From Purpureocillium takamizusanense (lineage: Eukaryota; Ascomycota; Sordariomycetes; Hypocreales; Ophiocordycipitaceae), in contig NC_063069.1 in NCBI RefSeq assembly GCF_022605165.1, forward strand, positions 3,906,001 through 3,970,000: 64,000 nt of DNA, in the 5' to 3' direction. Below are positions 55,446-64,000 of the stretch, in pieces (within the stretch, counting starts at the first letter, position 1; every line of letters starts with the position of its first letter). A model generated the notes under the pieces. The model did not search any database, was not told where the DNA came from, and worked only from the letters and a program-made list of their open reading frames with translations. Made by a program: the position numbers and the translations under genes.

Positions 55446-58044
55446 GTTGTCTGTCGTGTGGTGGTGGTCGTACAAACGGATAGAAGGACAACGGTCGGGT
55501 GGGGGGTATCAAAGAGCACGGAGAGTATTCACCGAAGGTTAGACTAGGGTATAATGAGAGACTGACGAGAAGAAATTAGGAGAAAAAGGAAATTGTCGTG
55601 TAGGTTGGAGCTTTGGAAGGGGACGAGCCGCGATCTGATATATGGCAGGGGAAAGGCACGACGTTTATACCAAGTTCAAGACGTTAGAGAGGATCGACCA
55701 GACGCGAACAAGTTCATTGACGAATCGTACACAGGCCCCCCCGGCCGAGGTTCGCGACTTGTCGCCCAAATCGGGGCGCCTCTGCGACAGGGACACGCAG
55801 CTCCAGTCCCCAGTCCAAACCACCAACGAATTTTCATCACCTCACATGGTGATGAGAAAGCCCACGACTCACAAGTTGGTCCAGGACCGAAGCCCGATGT
55901 CGTTGATAGCTATCGCCGAATCACGGTCTTGCAGCCCTGTCGGCTGGGGGGACGCTAGCGGTGCCTTGTTTGCCCGTGGCACCCTTGGCCTTATGGGCTT
56001 GGTCCCTTTAGTCCAAGTGGCGCCCTCTGCGGGCTCTTCAGCCGCTTGAGCCTCTTTTTTTTTTGCGGTTTGCCGCCTTCGTCGGCCAATGCCCTGTGGC
56101 CACAATTTTGCGAGCTGAGGGCAAGGGGGGCCGGGTGGTCGTCGTCTGCTGGTTGCAGAGGCTGTCTGTCAAAACGCCAATTTCTGGGCGCGTTTGCTTT
56201 TTGTTGTCTCGTTGACACGTGAAGGGCCCCATGGGCAGCCATCTGATGATGATGGTGGTGAGCCGTTGGCAGTGAGTGGCACAGGCAGGGCTGTAACTGA
56301 GAGCTACGGCTTGTCACGAACTCACAGGGCAACCTGGTCGCCTCCTGTGCTTTCTTGTCTGTATCATTCAGAAACAAGACTTTCTTCCCATTACTAACGC
56401 TAGAAAATGCTGACATTGGGTACTTTGCGTCATGCCGTCAACAACAGTCGGTAAGCATCGTGGTCCGTTCTCGTGCCGCCGGCATTCGTCGTCACTTAGA
56501 GTTCCGACCCTACCGTGCCGTATTTAGACACGGGCCTCCAAGCGAGGTCCACATTGGGAGATTGGTGGCGCATTCAGCCCTGTGCAAGGCACTCACAGCG
56601 ACGCTCCAACCGGCCTCGGAAGGCTGACGGCTGAGTGCCGCGAGGGTCCGACTCCGCAGTGCCGCGGTCAGGGGAGAGGGGGGCAAAGGGGGGGCGGCCG
56701 CGAGGGCCAACACGCCCGGCGGCTGCGGCCGTCGCGAGCAGCCGGCAAAACGGCTGGAATGCTGTCTGTCTGTCTCCCCTGCATCTGTTCACAACAATTC
56801 TCTATATGCATACTGCGAAGAAGGGCGTGGAGTGGCGGCGGCCTGTCAACGTGCATGCATGACGGAGATTATCCTCTGCGTGGAGAGAGAGTGCTGAGTG
56901 CTCGCTGGAGCCGCAGCACGGTCAGTTGATGACCCGCCCGGAATGCCTTGAAACGTTTCCCCGATGAGGCTCTGTGTGGTGGGGATTTGTTGTTGCTAAT
57001 CTGGGGTCGATTTTTGCTTGGTGTTTGAAGAATGTTGCTGGTCGGTCTTTCGCCCCAAATTCGTCCGCTTGGAACGCGAAGCATGATGACATGCTTGAGC
57101 ACACCAGATGAGATGGACAGAACGTTGGGGAGTTGTTTATGCGGGTTCCTTGGCGATTGCCATGACCGGCTGATGACATGTGAAGTTGAAGTGCACAGAT
57201 CATCAATTTCGTGTGAAGAACATGGTTGACGGCAGCTAGCGACGCCTTGCTCTTGATATCCGTCCAGCCTTTCGATCACAAATTAACCTACTGCTCCGAC
57301 CCTCATGTCGTGGCGGCTGTGGCTTCCTTTCTGCGACCGCCATGGCTGCCGAGACCCTGCCATTTCTGCATTCGTCCTGCAATGCCATTGAGATTGTAGC
57401 AATTTGGTGCGAATTGCTGCATGGCCTCACGAGCGACCAGCCACATGCAGAAGAAGCACGGGCCTGCGCTGCAGCCCGGATGCTGTGCATGTCGCTTCGA
57501 TCGACTCTGCCCCAGGTGCGGATTTGTTACCGAGTTTTTATATATATATTTTATTTTTGTAAATGGAGCTTTGTGCGATGAAGCTGAATGTCTGGCCATC
57601 AAATTGTATGCTGATGCAGCCATTCTCACTGGATGGTGCCCCTGTGCGGCGCGATTGCCACCCGGTCTGGACGGCCGTGGTTTATTGGCAAGAGGAAAAG
57701 GCAGTGCCTGAATAACTTGCTCTTCGCGTGGATGCCGGAAGTGTTACCGCCTGCAGGGTCTCATTCGCACTCTACAGCACCCAGCTGTCTTTGTGACCCG
57801 CAACGACAACAACGCAATCCAAGGTGAGATGCTTAACAGTCAACATCAGGAGACGAGGTCAGGCACCTTCAAAGGAAGCGATTTTGTGAGCCTGAGAAAG
57901 AAGATCAGGGACAGCATGGCTGCTTTCGAGCCTGACTGATGCGTACTGTAACAAACCCTCTCTGGCAGGCCACATGCAGCCTACATTGACAACACAAAAG
58001 GTGTATTTATACAAGACCGTGAAGTAACATGTGCTCACGCACGC
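55446..58044. other. Intergenic region of 2.6 kb
   Basis: No supported gene on either strand; all frames are short. It includes a TA-rich stretch near 57539-57556. Confidence 0.45.
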
Positions 58045-60171
58045 TCAGATGCCCAACTGTGTTCGTCCATTGCGCTGTCGCAGGATGCTGACTTCCTTCA
58101 GGCGTAATTCTTGGCGTTTCCCCCACACCTCAACTTCCTTTTCATTCATGTCGCCTGCTTGCTCGAGTATGGGAAACGTGTCATCGGAGATGACCTGCGA
58201 AATAGCTTGCCACGAGTGCCCTAAGAAAGAGCTGCTGGTATTCTTCAGGAACAAGACCGAGACAACCACCAGTACAAGCATATGTACCGAGGTGAGAATA
58301 GTGGCTGCAACGAATCCGGTCCAGCGAACTGGAACTAGAGTCGTGGTTGAAAACGACGTCAATGCCGTGGTGCTTGTGTTTGACTTGCTGAGTTGGTCGT
58401 AATATGCAACTTGATAGGCCCTCATAGTCAGCGCCTGCAATGCCAGCGCGGGACTTCCAGTGTCGCGCAGTGTATCTTGAAATAGTGACACATAAGCTCC
58501 GTGGGCATTGTCTGCATCTGAAGACATTCTGGAGAGTAGCATCCCATTGTCTGGTACCAACGTGTCATTATGCATGTTCAGGCCTCCTATGCAATTAAAT
58601 TGAGACAGAAGAATAGGCATGGGCTGCATGAAGACGTATGATGAGAAAAATTCGGGGTTCTTCGCTAGCATGTTGGGCAGTCGCCATTGCGATCTTGGTT
58701 CCAAAACCAGAACGCCTCGATCCTTTGGTGTGTCAGGTGTCAAGGATGCGCCAAGCTGGCTTCGCTCCATTTCGGTGTCATAAGCCTGAGTTTGATGATC
58801 CCAAAATGTCTCCGGCTCGAAGATATTCTCAGCGCTCTGAATGCCAACAGTATAGGTCTGATAGATGGGGTTGGTGATACATGCCGTGATCCGTAGCACT
58901 TGAACACCCTTATTGTTGGAAAGAATGACCCATGGCTCGTTATCATGGACAGTTCTGACACCTCGGTTAGCCCCACTAATCGAATCATCTTGCCATCTCT
59001 CGGAGATGGCATCCAGCACCATGAACATTACTGACGAGCTACTCAAGCGAGCGAAATCGTCGCGGGTGCCGAGACCATCAGAGTTCTGGGGTGAACATAA
59101 GCTAGTCTCTCCTCCAGCATTATCTTTGTTGGGATTCCCCGAAAGTTCGCACGTAAAATTGACGAAATTGTGTGTTTCTGTCTCCTCCAACATTGGGTAT
59201 TGCCCGGTCTCAATGGCTATTTTTCCCTTTATGCGCCGATTATGATTGACAGGTGCATCAAGAGCCAAATCGACTAAAGAAGGCTTTACGCAAACCACTC
59301 GATGGTCTATAATTGTTGCCAAGCCACGAAATTTGCGGAGGGTTGTTCTCTGAGCCGCATTTGCGAAGGGTAGGAACGCTCGATATGTGTGTCCGGTGTC
59401 ATGGTAACCTGTTCCGTTACGGAACCGTTCCGAGGACTCGGATTCGGCAAAAGTCCAACGTGATGCTGGCGGCACTGGCCATACACTGGGGATTGAATGT
59501 CCCAGATCATAGGAATCGTTGATAATGCTCACATTGGTGTAGTTGTCAAGGTTGGCAAACGTTCCAGCTGCAAAATCAGATATAAATGTGACGGAGAGGA
59601 ATTGGGACGCCACTATAACGAGGACTTCGGCAACAATGAGAATCGAGACGAACAGGGACAGAAAGTCTTTCGGACGTAACTGTACCGCAGGCAACAGATT
59701 GATGGAGGAAACATCGATGGCCCGAATCATTGAAAAGGATGGCCCTTGTAGTAGGGGGATACCAATGACTTCCAAGACTATTGCAGCAAGCATTGAGGTA
59801 ACCACCCCCGCCTGGAGTGCCATGACTGTTCTGAGGAGAGCTGTACATATCGTGACCACGGTGGTACTCCAATTTGAAGCCATAATTAGGACCCAAGGTA
59901 TTCGCGGTTCGCCCCCGTTGATCGCTGCCATGGACTCCTTCCAAAGAAGACCCAGAAGAACCAGAGCCAGAGCCAGTAGAATAGAGCCAAGAAGGAGTAT
60001 AAGCATCCTGATAGTACCAAGGCGCTTCGACCACTTTCTCTTGTTGGTTATGGGATGTTCGGTTCCGTATCCGTTGTCGCCGTCGTTGGTCCTTTCCTTT
60101 GGTCGAGATACTAGAGGCACTGAGCCAGAGTCGTCGAGGACCGGGTAGGTACGTGTAACGGGTGCCATCAT
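58045..60171 (-). CDS. Large orphan membrane protein with a big extracellular region
   Basis: Single exon, 708 aa, family not recognised with certainty. The layout resembles fungal DUF3176-like and related hypothetical membrane proteins. After a polar N-terminus there are three hydrophobic segments within the first 210 residues: LILLLGSILLALALVLLGLL, a middle VVTSMLAAIVLEVIGIPLL, and SLFVSILIVAEVLVIVASQFL. A region of about 400 residues rich in N-glycosylation-type motifs follows (NYTN, NDSY, NGTG, NFTC, NDTL), with several cysteines. One last helix, FVAATILTSVHMLVLVVVSVLFL, lies near residue 635, before a cytosolic tail. Codons are less GC-biased than in conserved neighbours. ATG 60171 is used; the upstream start is only GTG. 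A second ATG follows directly. Confidence 0.8.
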   Translation of the reverse strand: MMAPVTRTYPVLDDSGSVPLVSRPKERTNDGDNGYGTEHPITNKRKWSKRLGTIRMLILLLGSILLALALVLLGLLWKESMAAINGGEPRIPWVLIMASNWSTTVVTICTALLRTVMALQAGVVTSMLAAIVLEVIGIPLLQGPSFSMIRAIDVSSINLLPAVQLRPKDFLSLFVSILIVAEVLVIVASQFLSVTFISDFAAGTFANLDNYTNVSIINDSYDLGHSIPSVWPVPPASRWTFAESESSERFRNGTGYHDTGHTYRAFLPFANAAQRTTLRKFRGLATIIDHRVVCVKPSLVDLALDAPVNHNRRIKGKIAIETGQYPMLEETETHNFVNFTCELSGNPNKDNAGGETSLCSPQNSDGLGTRDDFARLSSSSVMFMVLDAISERWQDDSISGANRGVRTVHDNEPWVILSNNKGVQVLRITACITNPIYQTYTVGIQSAENIFEPETFWDHQTQAYDTEMERSQLGASLTPDTPKDRGVLVLEPRSQWRLPNMLAKNPEFFSSYVFMQPMPILLSQFNCIGGLNMHNDTLVPDNGMLLSRMSSDADNAHGAYVSLFQDTLRDTGSPALALQALTMRAYQVAYYDQLSKSNTSTTALTSFSTTTLVPVRWTGFVAATILTSVHMLVLVVVSVLFLKNTSSSFLGHSWQAISQVISDDTFPILEQAGDMNEKEVEVWGKRQELRLKEVSILRQRNGRTQLGI

Positions 60172-61676
60172 CGCAATGGACGGCACAAGTTGCCAACGGG
60201 ATGAACGTTTCTAGTAGCAGATAGGAGAAAGATTGTGATTGCTAAAGCATAACGAGGGAATAGACGGACGCAACGAGCGGTGCACGGTGAAATCTTACCA
60301 CCGCTTTCGACAAAGCGTCAGAAAAACGCAAAGTGTTTTAGGGATGTCATAGGGGCGGCCTTTGATGTTCTTTATCACCGATGAGATCGTGCCATTGGGG
60401 TGCCTAGCCCCTGATGAGGGCAGGGGCGGCGACAGGTTACTTGGGTACGAGGTGACAGTCTCAGGTTCGTGTTACTGTGCGTAGTACAGGCCGAAAGCAT
60501 CAACGCAAGCTGCTTGGCTGCCCATGGACCGTTGGTAGTTCTGTCTGATTTCCCATTGCCTCTGTCCTTGCCCCTGCATATGCAATCAGACCTTGGCGAC
60601 CTGTTTGGGACTGGACGAGTGACGGGGTGGCGGTCTTGCAATGGCCTACTCGATGCCAGAAGTGCTGGAAAAAAAAGAAATTGGAGTCGCATGGTGCCAG
60701 GTATACATGCGAGGGGTGCGGCTTCGGACTTGCGCCAACCAGCCGGTAACGACGGTTCGACGATATATTATGACAGGCGGTGGCGATGATAGATGAAGGA
60801 CCTCGGGTGGTTGCACGAGATGCGCAATGTGCAGGAGGCCTGAGACGGCAGTGATGGTGATGGTGACGGGGCTGGAAGCATTCTACTATTGCTGATCGTC
60901 AGAGGCTTCAGGCACCGGAATATTCAGCCCCTGGGAGCCCAGAGCTGGTTACGCCATGCCCGCCATGTGGTGCCATGGAGGACAAAGGGTGATTCTTTCT
61001 CCGGTGAAGACCAATCACTTCATGCTGTGTAGTAGAGAGGTGTTCGTAGCAGCCTCTGTTGTTCTTAGAGGTTGGAGGTTACCTAACGTTCTGGCCATTA
61101 TTGACAAGAGTATTCGAAAGTAATAGAAACTAATATTCAGCTGCGTTGCTGAGACAGGCGTTATGCTCTTATAATAACGATCATTTCCGTATCACACAGG
61201 TATTGACGTCAAATCGTTGAATGAAGCAGGCGCGGCTAGACACTAAATATCAATGTCGTGGGATCTACTTGAAGTGAGGCAAAAGCGCACCCAATTGGCG
61301 AATTCGTTTCGGTGCTCGAGCCCGCCTAGCTCGTGTCGCGGTCAGCCTGTTCGTCGTGAATGCGAACCAAGGCTGAACATTCAAGTCAGAGGGTGATGGC
61401 CTGAGCCTGATCGGCTTCGTTGTCCCGGATTTTAGGTGAGGCTTACGGCAAAACACCCGCCCCAGCCGCCTGCACGCCCAAGATGCGCGGCTGAGGTGGG
61501 CTCACCTTCAGCTCACTGGGCTCTTCATTTGACTTGCACTTCACAAATGCAACCCTTGCAACGTCAAGCGCACACCATTCTCGACAACACCTCGAATTGC
61601 GCCTCTCGCCGTGCTCTCCTTGCCGGACATACGCCCAGTCAACCGCCGGAGACACAGAAGTTGCAACGCCCCCGCA
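60172..61676. other. Intergenic region of 1.5 kb
   Basis: This is the divergent promoter region of the orphan membrane gene and the unknown gene at 61677. No coding sequence is supported. Confidence 0.45.
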
Positions 61677-62474
61677 ATGGATCGCATGGGCTTCATCCCC
61701 GGCCCACAGGCCAAGGAGCAGATCTTCAACGCCCAAGGCCACATGTTCTTTTCGCGCCAAACGGCGCTAGATTTTGCCGACGAGTTCATCATGAACGCAC
61801 CCGGCGGTGGCGCCGGCAACCCAAAGCTCTCGACCCTGTACCAGACGATGCTGGCGTGCTTAAGCGAAGGCGAGCAGGTCGACATATGGTTTGGCCTCAA
61901 GAACCCCGACCCCGCGGCGGGCCACGAGGAATACCCCTCAGGCGAGCTGGTGGGCCACTCGTGGGCGCTCGTCAGGACAGCAGACGGCAAGGAGCGGCAC
62001 CTGTGGGAGGTCGGACGCAAGACGCCCGCCATGGGCGACGCCTGGGCGGCGAGAGCCTACAACGCGTACCGCGATGCCATGGCGCGGTTTCTGGGGCAAG
62101 ACGTGCCTGCGCCGGTGCCCTTCGACCAGGCCGTGGCCGAAGTACCAAAGGAGTTCAACGGCAAGCCCGTCATTTCGCGCGCACTGTCGCCGTCGAACCT
62201 CTACTACGCCTCGGGCCGCATGTGGTATTTTGTGGACTTGTCGCCGCCGGGTGAGCTCAACGAGCCGCCCATCTTGTCCCGGCCGATGCGATCCTTTGAC
62301 GCGCTGGCGCTGTCGGCGCTGCTGACCCTGGCGCTGGGGACGCCACCAGTTGTGTTTGGCGTGAGCAATACGATGGAGACGTTGGGTAAAATGCCTGCTG
62401 GATACGTACGGACCATATATGAGGCGGACGAGAGGATAGAAAGGAAAGATTGCGATATCCTTTTGGTGATGTAA
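61677..62474 (+). CDS. Unknown soluble protein
   Basis: 265 aa in one exon; family not recognised. ATG 61677 is used because the frame upstream opens only with GTG at 61611. There is no signal peptide. The protein contains FADEFIMNAPGGGAG, VDIWFGLKNPDP, LVGHSWALVRT..GKERHLWEVGR, NLYYASGRMWYFVDL and a hydrophobic stretch SFDALALSALLTLALGTPPVVFGV that could be a buried helix. Composition, length and GC-rich third positions support a real gene. The next gene on the same strand is the isochorismatase-fold protein 530 bp later; a functional link is not shown. Confidence 0.65.
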   Translation: MDRMGFIPGPQAKEQIFNAQGHMFFSRQTALDFADEFIMNAPGGGAGNPKLSTLYQTMLACLSEGEQVDIWFGLKNPDPAAGHEEYPSGELVGHSWALVRTADGKERHLWEVGRKTPAMGDAWAARAYNAYRDAMARFLGQDVPAPVPFDQAVAEVPKEFNGKPVISRALSPSNLYYASGRMWYFVDLSPPGELNEPPILSRPMRSFDALALSALLTLALGTPPVVFGVSNTMETLGKMPAGYVRTIYEADERIERKDCDILLVM

Positions 62475-63004
62475 CGGGCCGGTCGATGATGTGTTGCCAC
62501 TGCTGTGGCGTTGTGTCGGCGCTTGAGCGGCGCCCAGCCCCTCTGGCTGAATATCTGAGTTGACGATAGAAGCGCCCCAACGGCATTCACCCAATCCTAC
62601 CAACAACATGCTCTTATTAGGGACCTGCCCATGTGCTTGGTAGTCCGCGCGGATGCTCGGCCGTGCCAGGCGACCTCGGCGCTATCTCCAGCGCTCTGCA
62701 TCTAGTCTTTATTATTAAATTCAGATTCAAATACTCGCTCACCTCGCTCGTCGAATGGAGCGTCGACTCCACGGCGTCGATACACACAATAGACAGGCGT
62801 CTTCAATCGCGAATACGCAAGGTTCCCCTTCCCAGGCCGCAGGCTAAGGATCAAGTACCCGTAACTCAAGCGCCGGGCGGGACGCCAATCGACCATCGGA
62901 CACTAACTAACGCAACGTCCGTCGTCACGACACCCGTGGCCAACTCTTGACTCACGAGATCGAGTCCCTGGTGAGAGAGCATAGAACTTTGCGCGATACA
63001 GGCC
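62475..63004. other. Intergenic region
   Basis: This is 530 bp between two plus-strand genes. Nothing is recognised. Confidence 0.5.
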
Positions 63005-63889
63005 ATGGCTATCTTGCCGCATAATAAAGGCGATTTCGTGCCAGTCGTGGCAAGAAGCAGCACGGCGCTTCTCCTCATTGACAACCAGCTTGGCTTCCGT
63101 GATGCCGCCACGTGGGGTAGCGACGCCTCTACCCCAGGCTATGACAGCAACATCGCCGCGATCCTGGCGACGTTTCGCCGCATATTCGACTCAAAACCAG
63201 ATGGCGAACGGCCGCTCATCATTCACGTTCAGCACAAGTCGGTATGGACAGATAGCCCGATGCACCCGAGCCACGTCGGCCCATATGGCACCGGCGGAGA
63301 GGAGAAGCGCGGGATCGACTTTCTCGAGTTTGCGGCGCCGCGACTCTTCCGCAATGGAAAGCACGAATTCGTGTACACATTCGATGAGCCAACCGGCCCT
63401 CCGCCGCCATCTCAGCAGCCAGTGCCTCCCCGACCGCCGCCAGACGAGATCATCATGACCAAACACGGGCACAGCGTCTTCATCAACACGCCGCTCGAGA
63501 TGCTGCTCAACAAGAGGTGCATCAAGACGCTCCTCATTGCGGGGATGACGACAGATCTCTCGGTCAGCACGGCGGTGAGGATGGCTCACAACCTTGCTCT
63601 CGTCGGCAAATGGGGAGGCAAGGGGAATATGGAGGACGCCGCCGAGTCAAAACTACAGACGGACGGCGTCGGAATGTTTGTCAAGACGCCCGCGAGCGCG
63701 AAGGAAGGCGAACGGGGCGAGGATGGCTACCTCGTCTTGATGCCGCGTATAGTGCTCATCGGGGATGCGACGAGGGCGTTTGGAAAGGCCGGCGTTGATG
63801 GACAAACCGTGCATAATGTGCATGTAGAGAGCTTGAAGGAATTCTGCGAGGTGAGGGCGACATCGGAGATCCTCGGCGGGCTCGAATGA
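63005..63889 (+). CDS. Isochorismatase-fold hydrolase lacking the usual cysteine
   Basis: 294 aa, single exon, cysteine-hydrolase/isochorismatase superfamily. The catalytic Asp (D26 in ALLLIDNQLGF) and Lys (K153 in IIMTKHGHSVF) are in place. The nucleophile segment reads GMTTDLSVSTAVRMA, with Ser186 where amidase-type members have Cys. A proline-rich insertion (about residues 129-147) precedes the lysine strand, and a Gly/Asp-rich insertion follows helix 'RMAHNLALVG'. True isochorismatases can work without a cysteine nucleophile, so vinyl-ether hydrolysis is possible. An amide hydrolase using serine or an inactive protein are alternatives. It is probably cytosolic. Confidence 0.85.
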   Translation: MAILPHNKGDFVPVVARSSTALLLIDNQLGFRDAATWGSDASTPGYDSNIAAILATFRRIFDSKPDGERPLIIHVQHKSVWTDSPMHPSHVGPYGTGGEEKRGIDFLEFAAPRLFRNGKHEFVYTFDEPTGPPPPSQQPVPPRPPPDEIIMTKHGHSVFINTPLEMLLNKRCIKTLLIAGMTTDLSVSTAVRMAHNLALVGKWGGKGNMEDAAESKLQTDGVGMFVKTPASAKEGERGEDGYLVLMPRIVLIGDATRAFGKAGVDGQTVHNVHVESLKEFCEVRATSEILGGLE

Positions 63890-64000
63890 TGCCCCTCCCT
63901 GCACGAATCGGACCTGGAGCCTGATGTGAAAGGCGGACAAAGCCTATCGTGGTTGATGGTACTCGGTTAGATGCGCCTGATCGTGTAAATTGCGCTGATG

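Noticed and set aside
1..64000. tRNA, 5S rRNA or snRNA genes
   Set aside because: I scanned by eye for T-loop/B-box words and known small RNA cores and found no complete cloverleaf or match. A tRNAscan-SE or Infernal run would be decisive.

Overview
This window looks like nuclear DNA of a filamentous ascomycete (Pezizomycotina). Hypocreales-like Sordariomycetes is my inference and is not proven. The protein families point that way: a Zn(II)2Cys6 regulator, a CFEM-domain seven-helix receptor of the PTH11 type, a 2EXR protein, a fungal SLATT protein and a BSC6-like MFS carrier. So do the short introns (51-178 nt) with GTRNGT-like donors and CTGAC/CTAAC branch sites, the GC-rich third codon positions, and the kilobase-scale spacing without operons. 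I support 21 protein genes. I saw no rRNA, tRNA, CRISPR array or intact transposon.

Layout. Positions 1-10 kb hold a Zn2Cys6 regulator (-), a small secreted cysteine-rich protein (+) and trehalose-6-phosphate phosphatase TPS2 (+). Positions 13-18 kb hold a sugar transporter (+) and an oligopeptide transporter (-) that converge tail to tail with 111 bp between them. Positions 20-31.4 kb hold four minus-strand genes: a secreted Apple/PAN-like protein, a SLATT membrane protein, a BSC6-like MFS carrier and a CFEM receptor. Positions 31.4-39.7 kb hold no gene I can support, but contain a degenerate array of about 340-bp tandem repeats at 37.2-38.8 kb. Positions 40-52.4 kb are dense again: an unidentified two-exon gene, a beta-lactamase-fold serine hydrolase, a DUF218/YdcF-like protein, a regulator joining a Tc1-type helix-turn-helix to an ACT_3/DUF2241-like domain, a 4-amino-4-deoxychorismate lyase, a glutathione S-transferase and one unknown gene. 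Positions 53-64 kb hold a 2EXR-like gene with an in-frame TAG, a PLAC8 protein, a large orphan membrane protein, an unknown protein and an isochorismatase-fold hydrolase with serine where the family cysteine is expected.

How the genes fit together. Most are unrelated neighbours. Two arrangements may matter. The HTH-ACT regulator and the aminodeoxychorismate lyase are divergent and share one 666-bp promoter, so a ligand-sensing regulator may sit opposite an enzyme of the p-aminobenzoate/folate branch. The receptor, the two secreted proteins and the nutrient carriers would suit a fungus that senses a host or substrate. Exon boundaries were derived by hand from reading frame, splice consensus and expected family sequence. 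Names rest on recognised motifs, not on database searches.
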